Positions 18,560 through 28,896 are shown, numbered from the stretch's first letter. The stretch: 32,595 nucleotides of DNA from an uncultured Pelagibacteraceae bacterium (GCA_902526005.1 CABZIW010000004.1:1-32595), one strand, 5' to 3'. Numbers and translations: made by a program. Notes: generated by a model from the letters alone, not told the origin.

Positions 18560-19173
18560 TAAATATCAACACCCTTTCCTGATTTTACATCTACTAAATC
18601 AATTTTGCCCTGTCGTTGTAGTTGTTCTGAAACAACCTGCCTCTTTACGCCTTCTCTTTCGCGGAGAGTTAATACAATAGAACCAATCATTGCAACTAAC
18701 AGAATTACACCTGAAAGTTGGAAATATAGAATGTAGTCTGTGTACAAAACTGAGCCAATTGCTTCTGTATTAGATTTGCCTGTAAAATCTGAAAGAGGAT
18801 TTGGTAACACTTGAATATTAGTCAGGTCAAACTTTGTATTGATTAATACAATTATTAACTCTGCAATAAAAACTACGCCAATCAAAATTCCTATAGGAAT
18901 ATATTGTAAAATATTATCCTTATTGATTGATGTTTTAAAATCTAACATCATTACAACAAATAAAAAAAGTACTGCAACAGCACCAACATAAACAATTATG
19001 AGTATCATTGCCAAAAATTCGGCGTGAAGAATAACGAATAAGCCAGCGGCATTCAAAAATGAAAGAATTAGGAACAATACTGAATGGACTGGGTTTTTAG
19101 TTGAAATAACCATCAATGAAGAAATTAAAATAACCCCTGAAAATAAATAGAATGTTAATAATTGAGCTGTCAT
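18559..19173 (-). CDS. nuoJ: NADH-quinone oxidoreductase subunit J
   Basis: A 204-residue membrane subunit with five predicted helices. The [20 protein letters not shown] and [19 protein letters not shown] segments are the family hallmarks; the second holds the helix linked to the pi-bulge that couples quinone chemistry to proton movement (family knowledge). The C-terminal 30 residues are polar and cytoplasmic. Its ATG follows the nuoI stop directly, with no spacer. Confidence 0.97.
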   Translation of the reverse strand: MTAQLLTFYLFSGVILISSLMVISTKNPVHSVLFLILSFLNAAGLFVILHAEFLAMILIIVYVGAVAVLFLFVVMMLDFKTSINKDNILQYIPIGILIGVVFIAELIIVLINTKFDLTNIQVLPNPLSDFTGKSNTEAIGSVLYTDYILYFQLSGVILLVAMIGSIVLTLREREGVKRQVVSEQLQRQGKIDLVDVKSGKGVDI

Positions 19174-19659
19174 TTATCTATATTTTGCATCGGCTTCTAA
19201 GTTCTCAGCGATAACTGTTTCCCATCTATCACCGTTTTCAAGCAATTTTTCTTTCGTATAATAAAGTTCTTTTCTCGTTTCAGTTGTAAATTCGAAATTT
19301 GGACCCTGTACAATTGCATCAACTGGACATGACTCCTCACATAAACCGCAGTAGATACATTTAACCATGTCAATATCATACCTAAGCGTTCTTCTTGTTC
19401 CATCATCGCGAGGTTGAGTTTCAATTGTTATCGCTTGAGCTGGACATACAGCCTCACACAATTTACATCCTATACACCTTTCCTCACCACTCGGATATCT
19501 TCTCAAAGCATGCTCACCTCTAAATCGAGGACTTAATTTGCCTTTTTCAAAAGGATAATTGATTGTTGCTTTTTTCCTAAAAAAATATTTTTGAGCTAAA
19601 TAGAAAGCTTTTAAAAAATCTAGAAGAAGGAACGATTTAAAAAAATTAATTATTTTCAT
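19174..19659 (-). CDS. nuoI: NADH-quinone oxidoreductase subunit I (two 4Fe-4S clusters)
   Basis: A 161-residue ferredoxin-like subunit carrying clusters N6a and N6b that pass electrons toward NuoB. Two CxxCxxCxxxCP motifs are visible, at C62-C65-C68-C72 and C101-C104-C107-C111. The N-terminal amphipathic helix ([20 protein letters not shown]) and the segment [20 protein letters not shown] are typical of the alphaproteobacterial and mitochondrial form. TAATG overlap with nuoH. Confidence 0.98.
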   Translation of the reverse strand: MKIINFFKSFLLLDFLKAFYLAQKYFFRKKATINYPFEKGKLSPRFRGEHALRRYPSGEERCIGCKLCEAVCPAQAITIETQPRDDGTRRTLRYDIDMVKCIYCGLCEESCPVDAIVQGPNFEFTTETRKELYYTKEKLLENGDRWETVIAENLEADAKYR

Positions 19660-20672
19660 TACATTCCTGGAGCTAGATTAAAAAAGAACAATATCGAAGA
19701 TGTTGCTACAACTGCAAACAGTGATAAGGGCAAGAAAACTTTCCAGCCAAGTCGCATTAGTTGGTCATATCGATACCTTGGAACAAATGCTTTAACCATT
19801 GCAAATAAGTAAAAAACGAAAGTTACTTTCAATAAAAACCAAACAAATCCAGGAACAGCATTTAATGGGTAAATATCAATTGGCGGCAACCATCCCCCAA
19901 GAAATAGGATAGTTGTCATTGCGCACATTAATAATATATTTATGTATTCTCCAAACATAAACAAAACGAATGGCATTCCTGAATACTCTGTTTGATATCC
20001 AGCTACTAACTCAGACTCTGCTTCAGGAAGATCAAATGGAGGTCTGTTCGTTTCTGCTAGTGCGGATATAAAAAAAACAATAAACATTGGAAATAAAGGT
20101 ATGAAAAACCACATTGTCTTTTGAGCCATTACTATTTCAGTCAAGTTGAGTGAGCCTACACATAACAAAACAGTTATTATTACAAAACCTATGGAAACTT
20201 CGTAAGAAACCATTTGAGCTGCTGATCTAAGTGCGCCAAAAAAAGGATACTTACTGTTTGAAGACCATCCTGCCATCAGAATTCCATAGACTCCAAGAGA
20301 GCTAATTGCAAAAATGTATAAGATTCCAACATTTATATTAGCCAATACTACACCCGCCTGAACTGGTACAACTGCCCAGGCTGCAATTGATAGAGCAAGT
20401 GTAATAATGGGAGCAATTAGGAAAACTGTTTTGTCAGAGCCGTCAGGTAAAATAATTTCTTTAAAAATAAATTTTAATCCATCGGCAGGAACTTGGAACA
20501 AACCATACGGGCCAACTACATTTGGACCTCTTCTTTTTTGAACTGCTGCCCATATTTTTCTATCTGCATATAACGCCATTACAACACCCAGAAGTAAGGG
20601 AACAAAAATAAGTAGGCAATAAAGAATAATAGTCATTACTTCGATAAAGTACGTTTGAGCTAAGTTAATCAT
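19659..20672 (-). CDS. nuoH: NADH-quinone oxidoreductase subunit H
   Basis: A 337-residue membrane subunit, homologue of mitochondrial ND1, forming much of the quinone-binding chamber. It shows [34 protein letters not shown], and the loop [27 protein letters not shown] (quoted in parts: [19 protein letters not shown]). About eight membrane helices are visible. One-base TAATG overlaps occur at both ends, with nuoG upstream and nuoI downstream. Confidence 0.98.
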   Translation of the reverse strand: MINLAQTYFIEVMTIILYCLLIFVPLLLGVVMALYADRKIWAAVQKRRGPNVVGPYGLFQVPADGLKFIFKEIILPDGSDKTVFLIAPIITLALSIAAWAVVPVQAGVVLANINVGILYIFAISSLGVYGILMAGWSSNSKYPFFGALRSAAQMVSYEVSIGFVIITVLLCVGSLNLTEIVMAQKTMWFFIPLFPMFIVFFISALAETNRPPFDLPEAESELVAGYQTEYSGMPFVLFMFGEYINILLMCAMTTILFLGGWLPPIDIYPLNAVPGFVWFLLKVTFVFYLFAMVKAFVPRYRYDQLMRLGWKVFLPLSLFAVVATSSILFFFNLAPGM

Positions 20673-23182
20673 TATGAAGCCTTTTCCGTTAGTGATGACC
20701 TTACTTCACTTCTAGCTCGGCTGCATTCGGCCATCGTACTAGAATGTCTTGTAATTGAGTCGTTTATATAAAAGTCTTCAATGCTGAAACTTAAGTTTTT
20801 AATTTTAAAGTTAATTTCTTTTGGTTGAGCATAGTATGCCTCCTGATTGTCGTTTAAAACGACAATTCCATCAGGTGAAAAATTTGCGTCATCTGCTAAT
20901 CCAATTAAATTATTTTTGTTTCTTTTAGTATAGGCCCACTTCTTTTGATTATAAGTGAGATCATTCCAAGCTTTTCCGATACTATTTGCGTATTGGTCCT
21001 CATATGGTAACACAACGTTATTTTTCTTCTTAATATCATTAACAACTTTAAAGCCATAATGCTCTGTAAATTCTGACCATGTCTCAGGATAATTATATTT
21101 TCTCAGATACTCTCTCTGGCGATCATTTAGATCAGTCCAAGCTGTATTAAATATTTTTTTTGCCGAATTTTCTTCAAAGCTCTTAATGTTACCATTGATT
21201 GTATCATTCTTTTTTTCTTGGCTTGATCTTGTATCCTTATTAATGATTTCTATTTCTTCATTACCTTTATTATCAATAATTTTAACGAATCCATTGTTTT
21301 GATCATTAAAGTCCTCTTTAAGTTGAGGAAACTTGGCAAACATTTCATCTCTTACATCATACAATTCTAAAAACGACCATTTTAGTTCAAGGACTTCACT
21401 GAATTGATTAATAATTTTCCAATCTTCCCTGGCTTCACCTGGAGGAAAACTTGCTTTATTTGCGTATTGAACTCTCCCTTCAGTGTTTATAAAAATTGCA
21501 TCTTTTTCAGTATATGCTGCTGCTGGCAATATAAAATCAGCGGCGTTTGCACCTCTATCTCCATGTGTGCCCATATAAACTATTTTGCAATTGGAAAATT
21601 TTTCATAACTGATTTCATCAGCGCCAAATGAAATCACTAATTTGAATTTACCTTTTTCAGCGTCAGCGACCAAATCATCGACTGATTTATTTTTTTGTAT
21701 AAGACCCATCTCAAGAATACCTGCTCTTGCAGCGGCAAGCTGTAATACATTAAATCCATTCCAATCTTCCTGAATGAGATTGAATTTATCTGTAAATGTT
21801 TCAAGCAGTGAGTAAATCTGCAATGAGTCATCACGATTTAACACGGACTGGCCAATAATAATCATTGGCTTTGAGGCATTTGTTAACTTTTTATAAAATG
21901 AGTTTTTTTCATTTAAAAGATCTATAAGGATATTTATATCATCACCCAAGTGATTGTATTTATATGTAAGATCCACATTTTTTCCAATCAGTGCAACTGG
22001 AATATTTGATGAAATAACTCTTTTCCTAATTCTTGAATTAATAATTGCAGCTTCTTCACGCGTGTTCGTTCCAATCATTAAAATGCAATCTGTTTCATCA
22101 ATACCTTTAATTTTAGAATTAAATAAGAACTGAGATCTATGGTTGAATGGAACTTTACATCCTTCCTGTCTTCCATCAACTGCCTTGATGCTTAGATCTT
22201 CCGATAATTTTTTTATTAAGTAGCTTGTTTCTAAATCAATAAAATCACCTACTAAAAACGCAATTTCGTCAGGATCTGAGTCCATAACAAGTTTTTTTAA
22301 TTGAGAAAAAGTTTCTTCCCATGAAACTTGCTCTAATTTGTTATTCTTTTTTATGTAGGGCGTGTCTAGACGTTGATTTAAAAGTCCATCGCATGCATAC
22401 CTTGTTTTATCTGATATCCACTCTTCATTAATATCTTCATTAAGCACAGGTAGTACTCTTTTCACTTTCCATCCGTAAGTATCAACTCTAATATTCGACC
22501 CTACCGCATCCATAACATCAATAGTCTCTGTCTTCTTTAATTCCCAAGGTCTGGCTTCAAATTGATATGGTTTCGATGTAAGTGCACCTACTGGACATAA
22601 ATCAACGATATTAGCCGATAGCTCGGAGTCTAATGTCTTTTCTAAATAAGTTGTTATTTCCATATTTTCTCCGCGATTTACTGCGCCTAATTGATTTACT
22701 CCCGCTACTTCATCTGCAAATCGGATACACCTTGTGCAGTGAATACATCGAGTCATATAAGTTTTAATCAACGGGCCCATATGCTTTTCTTCAACTGCCC
22801 TTTTATTCTCTTCGAACCTTGAATTTTCAGGACCAAAAGCAATAGTTTGATCTTGTAGATCGCACTCACCGCCTTGATCACAAACTGGGCAATCTAGTGG
22901 GTGATTAATTAGCAAAAACTCCATTACACCTTCTCTCGCTTTTTTTACAGACTGAGTATTTGTATGAATTGACATGCCTTCGTTGATTGGCATCGCGCAC
23001 GAAGCTACTGGTTTAGGTGAACCTTCCACATCAACAAGACACATTCTGCAATTACCTGCAATTGAAAGACGATCATGGTAGCAAAATCTTGGTATTTCAA
23101 TTCCTGCCTCTTCACATGCCTGCAGTATCGTCATGCCATCAGATACTTCAATCTCGAACCCGTTTATTTTTACTTTTGCCAT
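20672..23182 (-). CDS. nuoG: NADH-quinone oxidoreductase subunit G, unusually long with C-terminal insertion
   Basis: The large iron-sulfur subunit of complex I. Ligands seen are C34/C45/C48/C62 for the 2Fe-2S cluster, H94/C98/C101/C107 for N5 and C146/C149/C152/C196 for N4. A molybdopterin-oxidoreductase-like domain follows, with [19 protein letters not shown] and the [20 protein letters not shown] region. Alphaproteobacterial NuoG is usually about 690 residues; this one is 836. The excess lies roughly between residue 620 and 798, before the conserved tail [19 protein letters not shown], and includes two similar units beginning AWTDL (681-685) and AWNDL (738-742). The frame is open throughout, so this is an insertion rather than a frameshift. 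TAATG overlaps with nuoF and nuoH. Confidence 0.96.
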   Translation of the reverse strand: MAKVKINGFEIEVSDGMTILQACEEAGIEIPRFCYHDRLSIAGNCRMCLVDVEGSPKPVASCAMPINEGMSIHTNTQSVKKAREGVMEFLLINHPLDCPVCDQGGECDLQDQTIAFGPENSRFEENKRAVEEKHMGPLIKTYMTRCIHCTRCIRFADEVAGVNQLGAVNRGENMEITTYLEKTLDSELSANIVDLCPVGALTSKPYQFEARPWELKKTETIDVMDAVGSNIRVDTYGWKVKRVLPVLNEDINEEWISDKTRYACDGLLNQRLDTPYIKKNNKLEQVSWEETFSQLKKLVMDSDPDEIAFLVGDFIDLETSYLIKKLSEDLSIKAVDGRQEGCKVPFNHRSQFLFNSKIKGIDETDCILMIGTNTREEAAIINSRIRKRVISSNIPVALIGKNVDLTYKYNHLGDDINILIDLLNEKNSFYKKLTNASKPMIIIGQSVLNRDDSLQIYSLLETFTDKFNLIQEDWNGFNVLQLAAARAGILEMGLIQKNKSVDDLVADAEKGKFKLVISFGADEISYEKFSNCKIVYMGTHGDRGANAADFILPAAAYTEKDAIFINTEGRVQYANKASFPPGEAREDWKIINQFSEVLELKWSFLELYDVRDEMFAKFPQLKEDFNDQNNGFVKIIDNKGNEEIEIINKDTRSSQEKKNDTINGNIKSFEENSAKKIFNTAWTDLNDRQREYLRKYNYPETWSEFTEHYGFKVVNDIKKKNNVVLPYEDQYANSIGKAWNDLTYNQKKWAYTKRNKNNLIGLADDANFSPDGIVVLNDNQEAYYAQPKEINFKIKNLSFSIEDFYINDSITRHSSTMAECSRARSEVRSSLTEKAS

Positions 23183-24450
23183 TATGCAGCCTTAGTCTTT
23201 TTAAGTTGCTCTTCTATTTCATCTCTAAAATGCCTAAACAATCCTTGAATTGGCCATGCCGCCGCATCACCAAGTGCGCAAATTGTATGGCCTTCGATTT
23301 GCTTTGTCACATCAAGTAACTTATCAATATCATTTGAACTTGCATGACCGTTTCCAATCTTCTCCATCATTCTCCACATCCACCCTGTTCCTTCTCTACA
23401 AGGAGTGCATTGACCGCAACTTTCGTGTTTATAAAAGTGAGATAGCTTAGAGATAGCTTTGACGAGGTCGGTGCTTTTATCCATTACGATTACAGCGGCT
23501 GTGCCTAACCCACTTTTAACTGCAGACAGTGAATCGAAATCCATCAGGACAGTATCGCAAGTTGATTTTGGTATAAGTGGAACAGAAGAGCCCCCAGGAA
23601 TTACAGCTTTAAGATTATCCCATCCACCAGTTACACCTCCAGCATGCTTTTCTATAAGCTCCCTAAGAGGAATGCTCATTTCTTCTTCTATATTGCAAGG
23701 ATTATTAACATGACCAGAAATACAAAAAACTTTTGTACCCGTATTTTTTGGTCGACCAAAAGATGAAAACCATTCTCCACCTCTTCTTAAAATTGTTGGA
23801 ACAACAGCTATGGTTTCAACATTATTTACAGTAGTTGGAGATCCGTATAGACCTTTATTAGCTGGAAAAGGAGGTTTGAGTCTTGGTTGGCCCTTTTTTC
23901 CTTCCAAGCTTTCAAGTAGAGCTGTCTCCTCTCCACATATGTATGCTCCTGCGCCTCGATGTAAGAATATATCGAAATCCCAACCCGACTTAGCAGCATT
24001 TTTCCCAATTAACCCAGCGTCGTATGCTTCGTCAATCGCTTTTTGAAGAACAACAGCTTCATTGAAATATTCACCGCGAATATAAATGTAACAAGTATGA
24101 GCATTCATAGCAAAAGATGCTAACAAGCATCCTTCAATTAGCTTATGAGGCTCATTTCGTATCATATCTCTATCTTTGCAAGTGCCTGGTTCAGACTCAT
24201 CTGCATTAACAACAAGGTAATTAGTAAGCTTTGAGTCTTTAGGCATAAATGACCATTTTAATCCGGTGGGGAAACCTGCACCTCCTCTTCCCCTTAACTC
24301 AGATTTTTTCATCTCATCAATTATCCATTCTCTTCCTTTTTTAATAAGTTCTTTTGTATTATCCCAATCACCTCTCGCCTGTGCATTTTTTAAATGGAAA
24401 GATTCATCTCCAAATAAATTAGTAAATATTTTATCTTTTTCTTTTAACAT
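23182..24450 (-). CDS. nuoF: NADH-quinone oxidoreductase subunit F (NADH/FMN binding)
   Basis: A 422-residue flavoprotein subunit where NADH is oxidised. The glycine-rich NADH loop [16 protein letters not shown] (51-66) and the FMN-site stretch NADESEPGT (82-90) are present. So is the [20 protein letters not shown] region, and the N3 4Fe-4S ligands C345, C348, C351 (SCGQCTPC) and C391 (HTICALGD). Length is typical. TAATG overlaps join it to nuoE and nuoG. Confidence 0.98.
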   Translation of the reverse strand: MLKEKDKIFTNLFGDESFHLKNAQARGDWDNTKELIKKGREWIIDEMKKSELRGRGGAGFPTGLKWSFMPKDSKLTNYLVVNADESEPGTCKDRDMIRNEPHKLIEGCLLASFAMNAHTCYIYIRGEYFNEAVVLQKAIDEAYDAGLIGKNAAKSGWDFDIFLHRGAGAYICGEETALLESLEGKKGQPRLKPPFPANKGLYGSPTTVNNVETIAVVPTILRRGGEWFSSFGRPKNTGTKVFCISGHVNNPCNIEEEMSIPLRELIEKHAGGVTGGWDNLKAVIPGGSSVPLIPKSTCDTVLMDFDSLSAVKSGLGTAAVIVMDKSTDLVKAISKLSHFYKHESCGQCTPCREGTGWMWRMMEKIGNGHASSNDIDKLLDVTKQIEGHTICALGDAAAWPIQGLFRHFRDEIEEQLKKTKAA

Positions 24451-25007
24451 TAAGACACTGCCTTTGAACTTTTACGGCCACTTTGTGAACCTATACTCAG
24501 TGGCGATCCATCTATAAGAGATTGCAAAACGTTTTTCGTTGTATCGTAAGTCAAATCTTCATAATAATCGTCATTGATTTGAACAAGTGGAGCATTCACA
24601 CAAGCACCAAGACACTCAACTTGCATCCATGAAAATAAACCATCACTTGAGACTGTATTTGGTTCAGGTGAGATAACTTCTTTACACGCTTTTATAACTT
24701 GATCTGAACCTCTTAACCAACAAGGTGTTGTTCCACAAACTTGTACTAAATATTTTCCATTGTATTTTGTGTAATACATTGAATAAAAAGTAACTACTTC
24801 CCAAGCCTTGATAAAAGGCATTTCTAAGTAATCCGCTACATACTCAACTATATCCCTGCTCAACCAGTTTTCATTTTGTCTTTGCGCTAAATCAAGCAAA
24901 GGCATGATGGCACTTTGCCTTCTATCAGTTGGATATTTAAGAAGAATTTCTTTTGCCCTAATTTCATTTTCTTTATTAAACACAAAGGTATTTTTTTGAT
25001 TGCTCAT
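24450..25007 (-). CDS. nuoE: NADH-quinone oxidoreductase subunit E (2Fe-2S)
   Basis: A 185-residue thioredoxin-fold subunit holding cluster N1a. Ligands are C91 and C96 ([11 protein letters not shown]) and C132 and C136 ([10 protein letters not shown]). The N-terminal helical part [20 protein letters not shown] is conserved. The last 20 residues are a low-complexity Ser/Gly/Lys tail. The start codon overlaps the nuoD stop (ATGA). Confidence 0.98.
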   Translation of the reverse strand: MSNQKNTFVFNKENEIRAKEILLKYPTDRRQSAIMPLLDLAQRQNENWLSRDIVEYVADYLEMPFIKAWEVVTFYSMYYTKYNGKYLVQVCGTTPCWLRGSDQVIKACKEVISPEPNTVSSDGLFSWMQVECLGACVNAPLVQINDDYYEDLTYDTTKNVLQSLIDGSPLSIGSQSGRKSSKAVS

Positions 25008-26176
25008 CTATCAACCTCACCAAAAACTATTGCAATTGATCCAAGAATTGCAGGGACATCTGCTAGAAGATGGCCTTTTGAAAGCAAATCAAATGCTTGC
25101 AAGTGAGCAAATCCAGGGGCTCTAATTTTACATCTATAAGGTCTGCTGGTTCCATCGGAAATTAAATATACCCCAAATTCACCTTTAGGAGCTTCAACGG
25201 CTGAATAGATTTCTCCTTCAGGTACATGAAAGCCTTCAGTAAAAAATTTAAAATGGTGAATTATGGCTTCCATTGATTGTTTCATATCTTCCCTTTTGGG
25301 CGCTGCAATTTTGGAATCTCTGTTGATGACTTCTCCTTTAGGCATCTGATCAAGACATTGAAGCATGATTTTTGTACTTTCTCTCATTTCTTCAATCTGA
25401 CATAGATAACGGTCATAACAATCACCGTTTTGACCAACTGGAACTTTGAATTCAAGTTTATCGTAACAATCATACGGTTGGGACTTTCTTAAATCCCATG
25501 GTACACCGCATGCTCTTAATATGAATCCGCTAAAACCACGATCAACAGCATCTTCCTTTGATACTTTTCCGATATTTACATTGCGTTGTTTAAATATTCT
25601 ATTTTCAGTCAACATGCTTTCAATATCGTCAATTGCTTTTGGGAAATTATTACAAAAATTAAATATCTTATCAGTTAATCCATCTGGTAAATCTTGATGA
25701 ACACCGCCTGCTCGAAAATAAGCTGCATGAAATCTAGATCCAGATACTTCTTCGTAAAAATCTAATAGCTTTTCTCTTTCGTCAAAACCCCATGTGATTG
25801 GTGTCATGGCTCCCACATCCATTGCTGTAGTGGTAACATTTAGTAGGTGGCTTAAGAGACGTCCAATTTCAGCAAATAAAACCCTAATATATTGTCCTCT
25901 CAACGGTACTTCTACATTAAGCAATTTTTCTATTGCTAAGGCAAAGGCATGCTCCTGGTTCATAGGCGCGACATAATCCAGTCTGTCAAAATATGGTATA
26001 GCTTGAAGATAAGTTTTGTGTTCGATTAATTTTTCAGTGCCTCTGTGTAAAAGCCCGATGTGCGGGTCAGCCCTTTCTACAATTTCTCCATCTAGATCAA
26101 GAATGAGTCTTAAAACTCCGTGTGCTGCAGGGTGTACTGGTCCAAAATTAACAGTTACAGTTTTATTATTACTCAC
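25004..26176 (-). CDS. nuoD: NADH-quinone oxidoreductase subunit D
   Basis: The 49-kDa-type subunit, 390 residues, lining the quinone site with NuoB. Family signatures are [45 protein letters not shown] and the C-terminal [14 protein letters not shown]. NuoC and NuoD are separate genes, as in alphaproteobacteria and mitochondria, unlike the E. coli fusion. Translation starts at a GTG (26174-26176) inside the end of nuoC, with AAGGAAG 9 nt upstream; the two genes overlap by 8 nt. Confidence 0.98.
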   Translation of the reverse strand: MSNNKTVTVNFGPVHPAAHGVLRLILDLDGEIVERADPHIGLLHRGTEKLIEHKTYLQAIPYFDRLDYVAPMNQEHAFALAIEKLLNVEVPLRGQYIRVLFAEIGRLLSHLLNVTTTAMDVGAMTPITWGFDEREKLLDFYEEVSGSRFHAAYFRAGGVHQDLPDGLTDKIFNFCNNFPKAIDDIESMLTENRIFKQRNVNIGKVSKEDAVDRGFSGFILRACGVPWDLRKSQPYDCYDKLEFKVPVGQNGDCYDRYLCQIEEMRESTKIMLQCLDQMPKGEVINRDSKIAAPKREDMKQSMEAIIHHFKFFTEGFHVPEGEIYSAVEAPKGEFGVYLISDGTSRPYRCKIRAPGFAHLQAFDLLSKGHLLADVPAILGSIAIVFGEVDR

Positions 26177-26762
26177 TTTCTTTTGCTTCCTTATCTAAAT
26201 ACTTTGTTCCTTCCCAGGGACTTTGAATGTCAAAATTTCTAAAATCTTGTTGAAGCTTAACAGGCTCGTGAACTATTTTTTTATCAATTTCGTCATATCT
26301 GATTTCGACATTACCTGTTAATGGAAAATCTTTACGTAGAGGATATCCCTCAAAACCGTAATCAGTTAAAATTCTTCTCAAATCAGGATGATCTGTGAAA
26401 GTTATTCCATACATATCAAATGCTTCTCTCTCAAACCAATTAGCTGCAGGAAAGATTGATGTTATGCTAGGTAAAGACTCCGATTCACTTATCTGAGTTT
26501 TTACTCTTAACCTTAAATTGAACCCAAAACTGAGAAAATGATAAATAACTTCAAATCTTTTTTCATTTTCCGGAAAATCCACTCCAGCAATGTCTGTAAT
26601 TTGCTTAAATTCACAGCTTGGATCATTCTTAACAAAATCGATAACCTGTATTAGATTTGCTGGGTCAACCGATAGTTGTAACTGCCCTAAGTTTACATCT
26701 ATATCATTCAGTCTACAGTTCTTTTCAATGGCAGCTTTGGCCATTTCAATTTGCTCGCTCAT
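26169..26762 (-). CDS. nuoC: NADH-quinone oxidoreductase subunit C
   Basis: The 30-kDa-type subunit, 197 residues, in the peripheral arm next to NuoD. The signature [20 protein letters not shown], then [18 protein letters not shown], is clear, and the C-terminal [11 protein letters not shown] is typical of the alphaproteobacterial and mitochondrial type. It overlaps nuoB by one base (TAATG) and nuoD by 8 nt. Confidence 0.98.
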   Translation of the reverse strand: MSEQIEMAKAAIEKNCRLNDIDVNLGQLQLSVDPANLIQVIDFVKNDPSCEFKQITDIAGVDFPENEKRFEVIYHFLSFGFNLRLRVKTQISESESLPSITSIFPAANWFEREAFDMYGITFTDHPDLRRILTDYGFEGYPLRKDFPLTGNVEIRYDEIDKKIVHEPVKLQQDFRNFDIQSPWEGTKYLDKEAKESE

Positions 26763-27283
26763 TATCTTTTAATGTTGCCTTCTCTTCTTATTTTTTTCTG
26801 TAACTGCAATAATCCATAAAGCAGGCCTTCTGCTGTGGGTGGGCACCCTGGCACGTAAACATCAACAGGTATTATTCGATCGCAACCTCTAACAACAGAA
26901 TATGAGTAGTGATAATACCCTCCACCATTCGCACAACTTCCCATGGAGATTACATATCGAGGCTCTGGCATCTGATCGTAAGCTTTTCTTAATGCCGATG
27001 CCATTTTATTTGTCAAAGTACCTGCCACTATAAGAACGTCTGCATGTCTTGGTGATGCTCTTGGAGCTGCACCAAAACGCTCAACGTCGTAGCGCGGTGT
27101 TCCAACATGCATCATTTCGACAGCACAACAAGCTAATCCAAATGTCATCCAATGCAGAGAGCCTGTTCGAGCCCAGTTAATAAGGTTATTGATACTGGTG
27201 ACAACAAACCCCTTATCAGCATACAACTTCTTTAGTCTTTCTAGTTCTGGACTTGTCTCTTCAATATTAGTATTTATTGCCAC
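26762..27283 (-). CDS. nuoB: NADH-quinone oxidoreductase subunit B (N2 cluster)
   Basis: The PSST-type subunit carrying cluster N2, the last iron-sulfur centre before quinone. With a GTG start at 27281-27283 it has 173 residues. The ligands are the adjacent pair C52-C53 ([10 protein letters not shown]), C117 (GSCANGGG) and C147 (VPGCPP). A longer frame opens at 27394, but its extra 37 residues only reread nuoA codons and do not resemble NuoB. The GTG has a strong AAGGAG (27291-27296) 7 nt upstream, which settles the start. The resulting overlap with nuoA is 10 nt. Confidence 0.96.
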   Translation of the reverse strand: MAINTNIEETSPELERLKKLYADKGFVVTSINNLINWARTGSLHWMTFGLACCAVEMMHVGTPRYDVERFGAAPRASPRHADVLIVAGTLTNKMASALRKAYDQMPEPRYVISMGSCANGGGYYHYSYSVVRGCDRIIPVDVYVPGCPPTAEGLLYGLLQLQKKIRREGNIKR

Positions 27284-27639
27284 TCCAATGCTCCTTTTTT
27301 CCACTCGTATATGAAACCAATTGTAAGAATAGCTAGAAACACCATCATTGAAACAAAACCAAATAAGCCCAAGGTTCCAAATGTAACGGCCCAAGGAAAT
27401 AGGAACGCGACTTCGAGGTCAAAAATAATAAAAAGTAATGTGACTAAATAAAAACGAACATCAAACTTCATTCTAGAGTCTCCAAACTGTTCAAATCCGC
27501 ACTCATAGGCAGAATTCTTTTCAGGATCAGGGTTATTTACTGCAACTAAGAAATTTGCCAAAACAAATAGACAGCTAATTGCTAACGCAACAAACATAAA
27601 AATTAGTATTGGCAAATAATCAGCTATCGCTATGTCCAT
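27274..27639 (-). CDS. nuoA: NADH-quinone oxidoreductase subunit A
   Basis: A 121-residue subunit with three membrane helices, first gene of the complex I operon. The diagnostic segment [20 protein letters not shown] (conserved Cys in the loop near the quinone site) and [20 protein letters not shown] are present. The ATG at 27637-27639 has no strong Shine-Dalgarno sequence. It is the promoter-proximal end of a 23-gene block. Confidence 0.97.
   Translation of the reverse strand: MDIAIADYLPILIFMFVALAISCLFVLANFLVAVNNPDPEKNSAYECGFEQFGDSRMKFDVRFYLVTLLFIIFDLEVAFLFPWAVTFGTLGLFGFVSMMVFLAILTIGFIYEWKKGALEWQ
27291..27296 (-). promoter_or_regulatory. Ribosome binding site deciding the nuoB GTG start
   Basis: AAGGAG on the minus strand, 7 nt before the GTG at 27283 and inside the last codons of nuoA. 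It is the best Shine-Dalgarno match I found in the block and fixes the nuoB start. Confidence 0.75.
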
Positions 27640-27667
27640 ATTTTAGAATCGTATTAGTATCACCGAA

Positions 27668-27695
27668 AATATATATTCAAATCATTCGAAAACAA
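27668..27695 (-). promoter_or_regulatory. Candidate promoter for nuoA and the downstream block
   Basis: On the minus strand TTGTTT (27695-27690) and TATATT (27673-27668) are separated by 16 nt, giving a predicted start about 22 nt before the nuoA ATG. The region is AT-rich, so chance matches are likely. It is nevertheless the only intergenic space ahead of the 23-gene run, so some promoter must lie between here and 27978. Confidence 0.35.
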
Positions 27696-27913
27696 TAGAA
27701 AATATGGGAAAAATTGTGTTTCCGACCGTTAGCGATTAATTTTTAAGGGAGTGAACCTAAATTTACAAAAAAACAGAGTGGAATTAAATTAACATATTTG
27801 AAAATATACAAAAAAATCCAAAATTTCTTAATTTTTCAACACTATTTGACCTTTGATCAGTGACTTTTAACATTAATTAAACTCTCAAAAAATTTAGTGA
27901 TTATCTGTATACA

Positions 27914-27942
27914 CTTAATTTACTGGTAAATAGCCATATAAT
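27914..27942 (+). promoter_or_regulatory. Candidate promoter for the accessory cassette
   Basis: A perfect -10 hexamer TATAAT lies at 27937-27942, about 36 nt before the ATG of the SMP-30-like gene. At 17 nt upstream the -35 position reads CTTAAT (27914-27919), a poor match to TTGACA, so expression may need an activator or be weak. The ATG itself has only a weak purine-rich sequence (TTAAGAA) before it. Confidence 0.4.
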
Positions 27943-27978
27943 AGTTTTGAATTAGAATAATCAATAAAATTAAGAAAT

Positions 27979-28896
27979 ATGAATAGTAATTTCAAATTAA
28001 TCGCAGATAACCTTCACTTTTCTGAAGGTCCAAGATGGAAAGATGGTAAACTTTGGTTTTCAGATTTTTACCATCATGCTGTGATGACCGCAGATGAGAT
28101 GGGGAATGTTGAAAAAATAGTCGATGTACCTAATCAACCATCTGGCCTGGGATGGTTGCCAAATGGTGATCTCATTATTGTCTCTATGCTCGATCGAAAG
28201 CTACTAAAGTTTAAAGATGGCAATCTTACTGAGTATGCAGATCTGTCAAAACTTACAGCTTTTAGGTGCAATGACATGGTGGTCGATAAAAACGGTAATG
28301 CTTTCGTTGGTAATTTTGGGTCAATTCATCACGGAAAAGATATAAAGCCAACTATTCTTATAAAGGTAGATCCTGATGGAAACCCCTCAATTGCTGCTTC
28401 AAATTTAGACTTTCCAAATGGAACTGTAATTACACCTGATGGTAAAATACTAATTATTGGCGAAACCTATGCGGGAAGACTTACTGCATTTGATATAGAT
28501 ACAGATGGTAATCTATCTAATCGGAGAATATGGGCTTATATGATGCCTAATCTATTTTATTACTACACAAAAACCATGCGTTTTTTAAAAATTACTCCAA
28601 AAGAAGGCAAAGGTATACCTTATCCTGTTCCTGATGGTATTTGTTTAGATGAAAGGATGGGGATCTGGATAGCGTCTCCAACAACCTCAGAGGTAGTTAG
28701 ATATACGGAAGGTGGAAAAATAACAAATAGAATTGCTACTCCAAATAGAGCATATGCATGTATGTTAGGTGGATCAGACGGCAAAAAATTATTTGTATGT
28801 ACTGCTGATGCGTCTGAACCCGAAGAGGCTAAAGCCGTGAAATCTGGAAAGATTTATTCAATTAATGTGGAGTATGCCAAAGCTGGGTATCCATAG
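27979..28896 (+). CDS. SMP-30/gluconolactonase-family hydrolase
   Basis: A 305-residue six-bladed beta-propeller of the SMP-30/LRE family, which uses a divalent metal to open sugar or other lactones. The metal ligands can be placed: E16 (FSEGPRW), N147 (DFPNGTVITPDG) and D219 (VPDGICLDERMGIW), with the substrate-side FRCNDM at 95-100. No signal peptide is visible, so it is probably cytoplasmic. Between residues about 187 and 214 there is an aromatic-rich stretch (YMMPNLFYYYTKTMRF) where relatives have a short link, which may reshape the substrate pocket. First gene of a four-gene plus-strand unit; its TAG overlaps the next start by one base. The substrate is unknown; the genuine gluconolactonase role is only one option. 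Confidence 0.85.
   Translation: MNSNFKLIADNLHFSEGPRWKDGKLWFSDFYHHAVMTADEMGNVEKIVDVPNQPSGLGWLPNGDLIIVSMLDRKLLKFKDGNLTEYADLSKLTAFRCNDMVVDKNGNAFVGNFGSIHHGKDIKPTILIKVDPDGNPSIAASNLDFPNGTVITPDGKILIIGETYAGRLTAFDIDTDGNLSNRRIWAYMMPNLFYYYTKTMRFLKITPKEGKGIPYPVPDGICLDERMGIWIASPTTSEVVRYTEGGKITNRIATPNRAYACMLGGSDGKKLFVCTADASEPEEAKAVKSGKIYSINVEYAKAGYP

Larger units (their letters stand above)
27640..27978. other. Divergent intergenic region between nuoA and the accessory cassette
   Basis: This 339-bp space separates minus-strand nuoA from the plus-strand cassette and should hold both promoters. I see no credible gene, tRNA or riboswitch in it. It has AT-rich tracts, a perfect TATAAT facing right at 27937-27942, a possible nuo promoter at 27668-27695, and an 8-base word (27747-27754) that also occurs at the 3' end of tRNA-Asp. 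A 13-codon GTG frame at 27751 is too short to support. Confidence 0.6.

Noticed and set aside
20672-23182. Frameshift or gene fusion as explanation for long NuoG
   Set aside because: The conserved C-terminal tail follows in the same frame after the extra region, so it is an in-frame insertion.
23017-24517. Several plus-strand frames of 66-100 codons opposite nuoF and nuoG
   Set aside because: Conserved subunits are encoded on the other strand; these frames look like by-products of their codon use.
27751-27792. GTG-started 13-codon frame with AGGGA beside it in the nuoA upstream region
   Set aside because: The Shine-Dalgarno-like bases abut the start codon and the peptide is too short and featureless to support.
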